Of a stretch of 64,000 bases of DNA, positions 55,085 through 64,000 are shown one piece after another. A model generated the notes under the pieces. That model saw only the letters and a program-made list of their open reading frames with translations, made no database searches and was not told where the DNA came from. The stretch comes from Vogesella sp. LIG4 (GTDB taxonomy: Bacteria > Pseudomonadota > Gammaproteobacteria > Burkholderiales > Chromobacteriaceae): contig NZ_LT607802.1 in assembly GCF_900090205.1 (NCBI RefSeq), positions 2,160,554 through 2,224,553 of the forward strand, given 5' to 3'. A program made the position numbers and the translations under genes. The stretch's first letter is position 1. Each line of letters begins with the position of its first letter.

Positions 55085-56902
55085 ATGGAAGACCTGGTTG
55101 GCGGCTGGTGGGACAAACTCATCCGCCGCGCCGCTTACCGCGGCTACCCGCAGGCACAGGTCTGCCTGGCCGATATCGAAAAGCAGGCGCCGCTGTTCTT
55201 CCGCGCCATGGGCGGCGATGCCGCGCTCACCGTCCGCAGCGCGGTGGGCACCGCCCACGGCGCACGCCGCCGCCTGCTGGAACGCATCGCCGGCAGCAAC
55301 ACCCAGGTGGAGCTGGCCTGGCGCGACGGCCAGTCGCTGTACCTGCCGGACAAGATCGACCTGTACCCGGATACCGCCCTCAACCGCGATCTGTACTTCT
55401 GGCTGATGGCACTGGCGGCGCAGCCGGTGCCGGCGGGCGACTGGCTCAGCCGCAACCGCCTGGCGGCGGCAGCCTGCCTGGCGCAGATGCCCGGCCTGGC
55501 CGCGCTGTACCGCCGGCTGGTGGCCGCCTTGCTGCCGCTGCGTGACAACCCGCGCGAGCCGGCTGCCGCTGCGCGCGAAGCCGCCATCCGCCAGGCGCTG
55601 CAGGCGCCGGAACAGGCGGTGCAACTGCCGGCCGCCGGCGGCGCGCCGCAGCCGGTGCTGCTGTGGCTGCATCCGGAACCGCCGGGCAGCGCTGCGGCCA
55701 ACCCCGACGATGGCCAGACACCGGAATCCAGCCAGGGCGACAGCCGCGATGGCCGCCAGCGCCGCCGCTACCGCGCGCGCCGCGAAACGCCGGACGAACG
55801 CAAGAACGGCATGCTGCTGCAGTTCCGCGCCGAAAGCATCTTCACCTGGGACGACTACGTGAAGGTGAACCGTCACCAGGATGACGACGACGTGGACGAC
55901 GGCGCCGCCGCCGAAGACATGGACCGCCTCACCGTGGCGCGCGACGGCAAGACTCGCTCCAGCCGCCTCAAATTCGACCTCGACCTGCCGGCGGCAGCCT
56001 ACGACGACACCCCGCTGGGCGGTGGCATCCTGCTGCCGGAGTGGGACTGGCGGCGGCAGCGGCTGGTGGCAGACCACTGCCGGCTGCAGCCCATGCAGCC
56101 GCGCGACGCGCAGCCGGCCGGCTTGCCGGACAGCCTGCGGCCGCTGGCGCGCCGCCTGCGCCGCCAGTTCCAGGCGCTGTCGCCGGAGCGCACCCGCAAG
56201 AGCGGCGAAGCCAGCGGGCCGGATATCGATCTGGACCGGGTGATCCGCTTCCTGGCTGAGCGCAACAGCGGCGTGGCGGTGGCCGAGCCGGCGCTGTACC
56301 AGGCCTGGCCGCCGGGCGGGCGCAGCATGGCCTGCCTGCTGCTGGCCGATCTGTCGCTGTCCACCGAAAGCTGGCTGGGCGAAGCCGGGCAGGTAATTCA
56401 CGTGATCCGCGACAGCCTGCTGCTGTTCGCCGAGGCGCTGGCCGCCTGCGGCGACAGTTTCGGCCTGTACGGTTTTTCCTCCATCCGCCGCAGCGAGGTG
56501 CGCTACCTGCTGCTGAAGGATTTTGCCGAGCGCTATGACGACGCCGCGCGCGGCCGCATCCTGGCGATACGCCCCGGCTACTACACGCGCATGGGCGCCG
56601 CCATCCGCCAGTCCACCCGCATCCTGCTGGAGCAGCCGGCGCAGCGCCGGCTGTTGCTGATCGTCTCCGACGGCAAGCCCAACGACCTGGACCACTACGA
56701 AGGCCGCTACGGCGTGGAAGACACCCGCCACGCGGTGCTGGAGGCCAGGCAGGCCGGGCTGATCCCGTTCTGCGTCACGGTGGACAAGGAGGCCGGCGAA
56801 TACCTGCCGCACCTGTTCGGCCGCCGTGGTTACAGCGTGGTGCACGACGCGCGGCGGCTGCCGCAGGTGCTTACCAGCCTGTATGCGCGGTTGACGGCGT
56901 AG
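55085..56902 (+). CDS. norD: NorD, VWA-domain activator of NO reductase
   Basis: This 605-residue protein has a variable N-terminal half containing an acidic/Arg-rich middle (DGRQRRRYRARRE, then DDDDVDDG), and a C-terminal von Willebrand A domain with the MIDAS motif LLLADLSLSTES (about 420). This is the usual size and layout of NorD. The in-frame ATG at 55040 lies in norQ and was rejected. An uptake-like word (55693) encodes AAANPDD. Confidence 0.94.
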   Translation: MEDLVGGWWDKLIRRAAYRGYPQAQVCLADIEKQAPLFFRAMGGDAALTVRSAVGTAHGARRRLLERIAGSNTQVELAWRDGQSLYLPDKIDLYPDTALNRDLYFWLMALAAQPVPAGDWLSRNRLAAAACLAQMPGLAALYRRLVAALLPLRDNPREPAAAAREAAIRQALQAPEQAVQLPAAGGAPQPVLLWLHPEPPGSAAANPDDGQTPESSQGDSRDGRQRRRYRARRETPDERKNGMLLQFRAESIFTWDDYVKVNRHQDDDDVDDGAAAEDMDRLTVARDGKTRSSRLKFDLDLPAAAYDDTPLGGGILLPEWDWRRQRLVADHCRLQPMQPRDAQPAGLPDSLRPLARRLRRQFQALSPERTRKSGEASGPDIDLDRVIRFLAERNSGVAVAEPALYQAWPPGGRSMACLLLADLSLSTESWLGEAGQVIHVIRDSLLLFAEALAACGDSFGLYGFSSIRRSEVRYLLLKDFAERYDDAARGRILAIRPGYYTRMGAAIRQSTRILLEQPAQRRLLLIVSDGKPNDLDHYEGRYGVEDTRHAVLEARQAGLIPFCVTVDKEAGEYLPHLFGRRGYSVVHDARRLPQVLTSLYARLTA

Positions 56903-57499
56903 GGCGGGTTGGCCGCATCAGCTCGGCACAGCCGCGTAGCTTGGGTTGAGCGTAGCGAAGCCCAACGTTTACCGGGTTGGTTTGGTGGTGTTGTCTGGTG
57001 TGGAGTCCGCTGCGCGGATGATGGTTTGAAGTCGCCGGTTCCGCCCGGCACACGGGGTACTTTCTTTTGCTTCACCAAAAGAAAGTACCCAAAGAAAAGG
57101 CGACCCCTGATATCTATTGGCGCTGCTCGAAACCCCGTGCAAAAAGGCACGCCCCAGGCGCCGCCGAACTCGCCCCTCGCTAACGGCTCGGGGCTCAGAC
57201 AGATCGGCGTCTTAAAACCTGGGACGCACAATTTTGCCCGGCTCGCGCCAACGGGACTGGGGCACGTCGGTTCGGCTCTGCCTGCACCTATCCGGGCTAC
57301 GGGTCTACGCGGCAACGCGTTCACAGGTAGGGCGGAAGCCCGGTTTTACCGGGCGTTCCGCCGTTCGAATACAAGGTTGGCCGCATGCTGGCGGAACACC
57401 CCTGGCGGGGCTTCCGCCCTACGTGCTACGGCTTGAGCTTGGCCGCATCCGGGATGCAAGACATGCGGCCAACGTTGGCCGCAAGAAAAGGAGGCCGTC
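56903..57499. repeat. Repeat-rich intergenic region without genes
   Basis: The region holds, in order, an uptake-like word (56908) and a TTGGGTTGAGCGTAGCGAAG repeat whose mirror is at 49205-49243. A perfect 15-bp inverted repeat follows (GGGTACTTTCTTTTG, 57055-57069, with CAAAAGAAAGTACCC, 57076-57090), then a REP-like GTAGGGCGGAAGCC unit (57328) with its mirror ending at 57424. It ends with uptake-like words at 57376, 57464 and 57474, the last two forming a perfect 20-bp palindrome. Open frames here are translations of repeats. Confidence 0.8.
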
Positions 57500-57712
57500 A
57501 TGGCCAAGAAGTTTCCCATTCACCCGGCGCATCCGGAGCGTGTGTGCTGGGGCTGCGACAAGTACTGCCCGGCCGGGTCGTTGCAATGCGGCAACGGTTC
57601 CGGGCGCACTCAGCACCCGGCGGAGATTCTCGGCGACGACTGGTACCTGCATGGCGACTGGGGTCTGGAGCTTGAGGAAAATACCCCTGCTGACGTGTCC
57701 GGAAAGCGTTGA
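57500..57712 (+). CDS. DUF3079 small cysteine-rich protein
   Basis: This 70-residue protein has two cysteine pairs (CWGCDKYC) and the DUF3079 pattern KKFPIHPAHPERVCWGC followed by GNGSGRTQHPAE and GDDWY. Function is unknown. GGAGG precedes ATG 57500. Its stop codon overlaps the FNR/DNR box of nirS. Confidence 0.9.
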   Translation: MAKKFPIHPAHPERVCWGCDKYCPAGSLQCGNGSGRTQHPAEILGDDWYLHGDWGLELEENTPADVSGKR

Positions 57713-57722
57713 TGCGAATCAA
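57709..57722 (+). promoter_or_regulatory. FNR/DNR box upstream of nirS
   Basis: TTGAT-GCGA-ATCAA is a perfect FNR-type palindrome, centred about 75 bp before the nirS start codon. The spacing is similar to that at norC, which suggests one regulator for both units. Confidence 0.88.
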
Positions 57723-57736
57723 TGCTGGCGTCCTGA

Positions 57737-59515
<1,779 letters not shown>

Positions 59516-59582
59516 TAGCCCGGGCATGACGCCGCCGCGCCGTGAGGTGGCGGCGGCCGATGCCCGCCAAGGAGATAACGCC

Positions 59583-59891
59583 ATGTACAAGACATTGCTG
59601 ACTGTCGGCCTGCTGTCCGCCGGCCTGCTGCTGGCCGCCCCGGCCAACGCCTCGCTGGAGCTGGCCAAGAAGAACAACTGCCTGGCCTGCCACAGCGTGG
59701 ATCACAAGGTGGTAGGGCCGGCGTTCAAGGACGTTGCCGCCAAGTACAAGGGCCAGAACGTGCAGGCCAAGCTGGAAGAGAAAGTCCGCAAGGGCGGTTC
59801 CGGCAGCTTTGGCCCGGTGCCGATGTCGCCCAACCCGCAGGTGCCGGATGCCGAGCTGAAGCAGCTGGTGAAGTGGGTGTTGTCGCAATAA
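59583..59891 (+). CDS. nirM: Cytochrome c-551/552 family electron donor
   Basis: This 102-residue protein has a signal peptide (1-23), heme motif CLACH (33-37) and axial methionine in GPVPMSPNP. It is the usual electron donor to NirS. GGAGATA precedes ATG 59583. Confidence 0.93.
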   Translation: MYKTLLTVGLLSAGLLLAAPANASLELAKKNNCLACHSVDHKVVGPAFKDVAAKYKGQNVQAKLEEKVRKGGSGSFGPVPMSPNPQVPDAELKQLVKWVLSQ

Positions 59892-59994
59892 GTCGTATCT
59901 GTAAAGCGGCCGGCCGCAAGGTTGGCCGCACGCTGCGACGGCTTGTGCCAGCAGGTGCCGCCTGCTGGCGCAAGCCTTTGCCGGAAGATCAAGC

Positions 59995-60360
59995 ATGAAA
60001 CCTCCTCCTGCCAGCCCCTTGCGGCTGAGTCTGAAATGCCTGCTGCTGCTGGTTTGCAGCGCCGTGTTGTTCTACGAGTCCGCCCATGCCGAAACCCCGG
60101 GCGCGCCAGCCCCCGCCCGCACCGCCGAGCTGCAGCACCTGCTGCGCCAGGATTGCGGCGCCTGCCATGGCATGACGCTGCAGGGCGGGCTGGGCAGCCC
60201 GCTCACCGCCGCGGCGCTGGCCGGCAAGCCGGCGGACAGCCTGGTCGCCACCTTGCTGGATGGCCGCCCCGGCACCGCCATGCCGCCGTGGCGACCGTTC
60301 ATCAGCGAGGACGAGGCGCGCTGGCTGATCCGGCAACTGCAACAGGGAAGCGCACCATGA
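59995..60360 (+). CDS. nirC: NirC-like c-type cytochrome
   Basis: This 121-residue protein has a signal peptide (about 1-33), CGACH (54-58) and an axial methionine in GTAMPPW. NirC is an alternative donor to NirS and may take part in the final oxidation of heme d1. Its stop overlaps the nirF start (ATGA). Confidence 0.88.
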   Translation: MKPPPASPLRLSLKCLLLLVCSAVLFYESAHAETPGAPAPARTAELQHLLRQDCGACHGMTLQGGLGSPLTAAALAGKPADSLVATLLDGRPGTAMPPWRPFISEDEARWLIRQLQQGSAP

Positions 60361-61535
60361 AACGATTGAGCAAACTGGCGCTGGCCATGGCCGCCGCCGC
60401 ACTGCTGGCAGGCTGCGCCAGCCCGGCGCTGCGTGGCAGCGGCGACCTGGGAGTAGTGATAGAACGCGCCAGCGGCAGCGTGCAGGTGGTGGACAACAGC
60501 CACCTGGCGCAGCTGTCGCGGGTAACGGGGCTGGGCGATCTGTCGCACGCCTCGCTGGTGTACAGCCGCGATGCGCGCTACGTGTACGTGTTCGGCCGCG
60601 ACGGCGGGCTGTCCAAGGTGGACATCCTCAGCGGCAAGCTGGTGGCGCGGGTAATGCAGGCCGGCAACAGCATAGGCGGCGCCATTTCCAGCGACGGCCG
60701 CATCGTGGCGGCGCAGAACTACAGCCCGGGGGGAGTGAAGCTGTTCGATGCCGACAGCCTGGCGCTGCTGGCCGATGTACCGGCGGTGGATGAACACGGC
60801 CAGCCATCCAAGGTGGTGGGCCTGGCCGACCTGCCGGGCAACCGTTTTGCCTACAGCCTGTTCGAGGCCGGCGAGATCTGGCTGCTGGATGCGGCCAACC
60901 CTCGCGCGCCGAAAGTGAGCAAATACCGCGACATCGGCCGCCAGCCCTATGACGGCCTGGCCAGCGGCGATGGCCGCTACTACATTGCCGGCCTGTACGG
61001 CGAGGACGGCCTGGCGCTGCTGGACACCTGGCACCCAGAGGCCGGCGTGCGTCGCATCCTGCCGGGCTACGGCCAGGGCCAGCAGCGGCAGCCGGTGTAC
61101 AAGATGCCGCACCTGCGCGGCTGGAGCATGGCCGGCGATTACGCCTTCCTGCCGGCCATCGGCCACAACAGCGTGTTGGTGGCGGACAGCCGCAGCTGGC
61201 AGCAGGTGACACAGGTGCCGGTGTACGGTCAGCCGGTGTTCGTGATGGCCGAGCCGTCCGGGCGCCGGGTGTGGGTGAACTTTGCCTACCCGCACAACGA
61301 CACCGTGCAGGTGATCGATGTGCCCAGCATGCAGGTCATCAAGACGCTGAAGCCGGGCAAGGCCATCCTGCACATGGAGTTCACCGGCCGTGGCGATGCG
61401 GTGTGGTTGTCCAGCCGCGATGACGACAAGCTGGTGGTGATCGACACCCAGAACTTTGCCACCGTGGCCGAGCTGCCTGCGGCCAACCCTTCCGGCATCT
61501 TCTTCAGCTGGCGCGCCGCGCGCATGGGGATGTGA
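60357..61535 (+). CDS. nirF: NirF, heme d1 biosynthesis protein
   Basis: This 392-residue protein is a lipoprotein by its N-terminus (LLAGC lipobox at about 16-20), followed by a cytochrome cd1-like beta propeller (SGSVQVVDNSHL, YVYVFGRDGGLSKVD, NFAYPHNDTVQVIDV). NirF is needed for a late step of heme d1 synthesis and is periplasmic and membrane-anchored in other bacteria. Two uptake-like words (60890 and 61488) encode DAANP and PAANP. Confidence 0.95.
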   Translation: MKRLSKLALAMAAAALLAGCASPALRGSGDLGVVIERASGSVQVVDNSHLAQLSRVTGLGDLSHASLVYSRDARYVYVFGRDGGLSKVDILSGKLVARVMQAGNSIGGAISSDGRIVAAQNYSPGGVKLFDADSLALLADVPAVDEHGQPSKVVGLADLPGNRFAYSLFEAGEIWLLDAANPRAPKVSKYRDIGRQPYDGLASGDGRYYIAGLYGEDGLALLDTWHPEAGVRRILPGYGQGQQRQPVYKMPHLRGWSMAGDYAFLPAIGHNSVLVADSRSWQQVTQVPVYGQPVFVMAEPSGRRVWVNFAYPHNDTVQVIDVPSMQVIKTLKPGKAILHMEFTGRGDAVWLSSRDDDKLVVIDTQNFATVAELPAANPSGIFFSWRAARMGM

Positions 61536-61536
61536 C

Positions 61537-62520
61537 ATGCAGCAGCGTTTGCAGGACCCGTTCTTGCGGCTGCTGGACCGCTACCAGCGCGACTTCCCGC
61601 TGCAGTCGGCGCCGTTCGCGCTGCTGGCCGCCGAGTGCGGCCTGCCGGAGTCGGTGCTGCTGCTGCGCCTGCAGCAGGCGCGCGACGACGGCTTGATCAG
61701 CCGCATCGGCGCCGTGTTCGCCCCCAACACCGTGGGCGCCAGCACCCTGGCGGCGCTGGCGGTGCCGCCGGCGCGGCTGGACGAGGTAGCGGCACTGGTG
61801 AGCAGCCTGCCGCAGGTCAACCACAACTACGCGCGCGATCACCATTACAACCTGTGGTTCGTGCTGGCGGCGCCCGACCGCGCCGGCATTGTCGCCGCGC
61901 TGGCGCGCATCGCGGAGCTTACCGGCCTGGTGCCGCTGGATCTGCCGCTGGAGCGCGAATACCACATCGACCTGGGTTTTGCCCTGGGCGAGCAGGGGCC
62001 GTCGCGGCGAGTTACCGTCAGCCCGCCGCCGCCGGCGCTGGATGAGGCCGACCGCCGGCTGATCAGCGCGCTGGGCGACGGCCTGCCGCTGCTGCCATGC
62101 CCGTTTCTGCCACTGGCCGCCGCCAGCGGCCTGGCCGAACAGGCGGTGCGCGAACGCTTGCAGGATTGGGAAACCAGCGGCGTGGTGCGCCGTTTCGGCT
62201 TTGTGCTGCGCCATCACGAGCTGGGCTTTCGCGGCAACGCCATGTGCGTGTGGCAGGTGCCGGCCGCGGCGCGCGACGATATCGGCGCCCGCTTGGCCGG
62301 CGATGCCGCGGTGTCGCTGTGCTATGCCCGCCCGCCGCTCGGCCCGCACTGGCCGTACAACCTGTTCTGCATGATCCATACCCGCGATGCCGACAGCGCA
62401 CGGCGCGAGGTGCGGCGGCTGGCCGAGGAACACCTGCTGCTGCACGTGCCGCAGGCCATGCTGCTGTCCACCCGCCGCTACACCCAGCGCGGCGCCCGTT
62501 ACCACCAGGAAACCACATGA
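61537..62520 (+). CDS. nirDL: NirD-NirL fusion, siroheme decarboxylase
   Basis: This 327-residue protein contains two AsnC/Lrp-like repeats (residues about 1-165 and 170-325). Each has an HTH-like part and a RAM-like part (NHNYARDHHYNLWFVLAA; SLCYARPPLGPHWPYNLFCM). The family decarboxylates siroheme to didecarboxysiroheme in heme d1 synthesis and does not act as a regulator. The frame starts one base after the nirF stop. Its stop overlaps nirGH (ATGA). Confidence 0.92.
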   Translation: MQQRLQDPFLRLLDRYQRDFPLQSAPFALLAAECGLPESVLLLRLQQARDDGLISRIGAVFAPNTVGASTLAALAVPPARLDEVAALVSSLPQVNHNYARDHHYNLWFVLAAPDRAGIVAALARIAELTGLVPLDLPLEREYHIDLGFALGEQGPSRRVTVSPPPPALDEADRRLISALGDGLPLLPCPFLPLAAASGLAEQAVRERLQDWETSGVVRRFGFVLRHHELGFRGNAMCVWQVPAAARDDIGARLAGDAAVSLCYARPPLGPHWPYNLFCMIHTRDADSARREVRRLAEEHLLLHVPQAMLLSTRRYTQRGARYHQETT

Positions 62521-63503
62521 ATGCTGCCTTGCCGCTGGATGTCATCGACAGCCTGATTATCGACCGCCTGCAGGGCGGCTTTCCGCTGCTGCCAGGGCCG
62601 TTCGCACTCGCGGGCGAGCCGCTGGGCCTGTCGGCCGCCAAGCTGTGCGAGCGGCTGCAGTCGCTGCTGGATCGCAAGGTGCTGACCCGCTTCGGCCCCA
62701 TGTACCAGGTGGAGCGCATGGGCGGCGCCTTCGTGCTGGCGGCGATGGTGGTGCCGGAGGCGCGCTACGACGCGGTGGCGGCGCAGCTGGACGCGCTGCC
62801 GGCAGTGGCGCACAACTACCGCCGCGAGCACGAGCTGAACATGTGGTTCGTGCTGGCCACCAGCACGCCGGGGCGCATCTACGACGCCATGCTGGAGATC
62901 GAGGAGGCCACCGGCCTGCGGGTGTACGACTTTCCCAAGCTGCGCGAGTACTACGTGGGCATGCAGTTCGCGGTGGGCGGCAGCGCCCCGGTGGGGCGGC
63001 GCGAGCTGGTGGCCGGCGATGCCGGCGCGGTGGCGCTGGACGACACCGACTGGCAGCTGATCCGCCGCACCCAGGGCGGGCTGCCGCTGCTGGCCGAGCC
63101 GTGGCAGCAGCTGGGCGCCGAGTTGGGCCTGGCGGCCGACGAGGTGTGCACGCGGCTGGCCGCCATGGTGCAGAACGGGGTGATCCGCCGTATCGGCGCG
63201 GTGCCCAACCACTACGCCATCGGCTATGCGGCCAACGGTATGGCGGTGTTCGATGTGGACGACGAGCAGGTGGATGCGCTGGGGCAGCAGGTGGGCGCGC
63301 AGCCCTTTGTCAGCCACTGCTACCGCCGGCTGCGGCGCCAGCCGGTGTGGCCGTACAACCTGTTCGCCATGTGCCACGGCCGCAGCCGCGACGAGGTGCA
63401 GGACCAGGTGGCGGCGATACGGCAGCAGCTGGGCGACGCCTGCCGCCGCCACGAGGTGCTGTTCTCCAGCCGCATCCTGAAGAAAAGCGGCTTGCGGGTG
63501 TGA
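62517..63503 (+). CDS. nirGH: NirG-NirH fusion, siroheme decarboxylase
   Basis: This 328-residue protein again has two Lrp-like repeats (AHNYRREHELNMWFVLAT in the first; SHCYRRLRRQPVWPYNLFAM in the second). It is a paralogue of the preceding NirDL and probably its complex partner. NirG, NirH, NirD and NirL are often four separate genes of about 150 residues each. The radical-SAM partner nirJ is not seen before the window ends. Confidence 0.92.
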   Translation: MNAALPLDVIDSLIIDRLQGGFPLLPGPFALAGEPLGLSAAKLCERLQSLLDRKVLTRFGPMYQVERMGGAFVLAAMVVPEARYDAVAAQLDALPAVAHNYRREHELNMWFVLATSTPGRIYDAMLEIEEATGLRVYDFPKLREYYVGMQFAVGGSAPVGRRELVAGDAGAVALDDTDWQLIRRTQGGLPLLAEPWQQLGAELGLAADEVCTRLAAMVQNGVIRRIGAVPNHYAIGYAANGMAVFDVDDEQVDALGQQVGAQPFVSHCYRRLRRQPVWPYNLFAMCHGRSRDEVQDQVAAIRQQLGDACRRHEVLFSSRILKKSGLRV

Positions 63504-63597
63504 GCCTGCCGCCATCTGCTTTGCATATACAGCTTGCCGCCGGCCGGCGATCCCGATACAACTATCGATAAGAACAAATGCTGTACGGGGGAGGAGT

Positions 63598-64000
63598 ATG
63601 ACGGGGCAGTGCATGCGGCGGCTGTGGGCCGTGCTGTTGTGCTGGGGCCTGCTGGCGCCGGCGCTGGCGGCCGACATCAGCTACATGGTGATCGAGCAGG
63701 TGGAGCCGTTCCAGATCGTGACGCGCGACGACCCGATGCATGGCGGCCTGGTAACCGAAATCGTGCGCCAGGTGTTCCACGGCAGCCCGCACCGGATTCA
63801 CCCGATAGTGGCGCCGGGGCCACGGATGGCATCGCTGCGCAGCAGCGGGCAGACGCCCAACTGGCTGAGCTACGGCGCCAGGCCCTGGCTGCAGCCGGGC
63901 TGGCAGATGTCGCAGCAGCCCATCTTCAGCTGGCACCACGTACTGGCGGTGCCCAGGAGCAGCCGCTTCCGCTATCACCGGCTCCGCGACCTGTTCGAGC
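63598..64000 (+). CDS. Periplasmic binding-like protein, 5' part
   Basis: The gene is cut by the window end; 134 residues are visible from ATG 63598, which has GGAGGAG just before it. A signal peptide (about 1-25, ending APALAA) is followed by DISYMVIEQVEPFQIV and GGLVTEIVRQVF, resembling family 3 solute-binding proteins and the orphan at 42937. Function is unknown. It may continue the nir run or be an independent unit, since 94 bp separate it from nirGH. Confidence 0.7.
   Translation, partial: MTGQCMRRLWAVLLCWGLLAPALAADISYMVIEQVEPFQIVTRDDPMHGGLVTEIVRQVFHGSPHRIHPIVAPGPRMASLRSSGQTPNWLSYGARPWLQPGWQMSQQPIFSWHHVLAVPRSSRFRYHRLRDLFE

Overview
The window is GC-rich (about two thirds G+C by eye) and looks like a chromosomal segment of a betaproteobacterium of order Neisseriales, most likely the Chromobacteriaceae (a Vogesella-, Aquitalea- or Chromobacterium-like organism). 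This placement rests on general protein character and gene content; no search was run. It holds about 60 genes, tightly packed in short operons. No rRNA, tRNA, CRISPR array, prophage or intact insertion sequence was seen.

Layout. 1-9.8 kb: end of an NCS1 permease, choline-dehydrogenase-like flavoenzyme, Lrp regulator divergent from a DMT exporter, chemotaxis receptor, yjdM, class I fumarase and a diiron-type hydrolase. 10-13.8 kb: a four-gene set (GT2, ArnT-like, GtrA, YdjC deacetylase) that resembles the lipid A amino-sugar modification systems called Lgm/Flm-NaxD in other bacteria, preceded by a PmrA-like box. 13.8-19 kb: Lrp regulator with citrulline hydrolase ctlX, a serine-rich EF-hand protein, and a Spy-like protein with its two-component system. 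19-34.7 kb: housekeeping and transport genes (eamA, rlmF, RNA helicase, yeiH with LysR, SgrR-like regulator with MFS transporter, TPR protein). 34.8-35.7 kb: one AT-rich, probably acquired gene with a class III cyclase-like pattern. 36-44 kb: aguB, aroC, an EAL-HDOD protein, two pirins and a binding protein. 44.5-63.5 kb: nitrogen-oxide metabolism, namely a usp/hemerythrin/DUF2249/membrane-protein operon, nirE (cobA), norCBE, norFQD, and nirS-nirM-nirC-nirF-nirDL-nirGH.

The respiratory genes fit together. NirS reduces nitrite to NO with electrons from NirM or NirC. NorCB reduces NO to N2O, with NorE, NorF, NorQ and NorD for assembly and activation. NirE, NirF, NirDL and NirGH make heme d1 from uroporphyrinogen III through siroheme decarboxylation. 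Perfect FNR/DNR boxes lie between nirE and norC and upstream of nirS, which predicts induction by low oxygen or NO.

The most unusual feature is a 10-base word, TGCGGCCAAC, present at least 54 times on either strand from 7.1 kb to the end. It occurs inside genes and as head-to-head pairs that form hairpins, one of them a clear terminator. Density and arrangement match the DNA uptake sequences of Neisseriaceae, but the word differs from the dialects I know. Other oddities are a regulator gene broken by an exact 19-bp tandem duplication and flanked by near-identical 165-bp repeats, two fused siroheme-decarboxylase genes, start codons of two divergent genes that share bases, and a decapitated DUF4349 gene.
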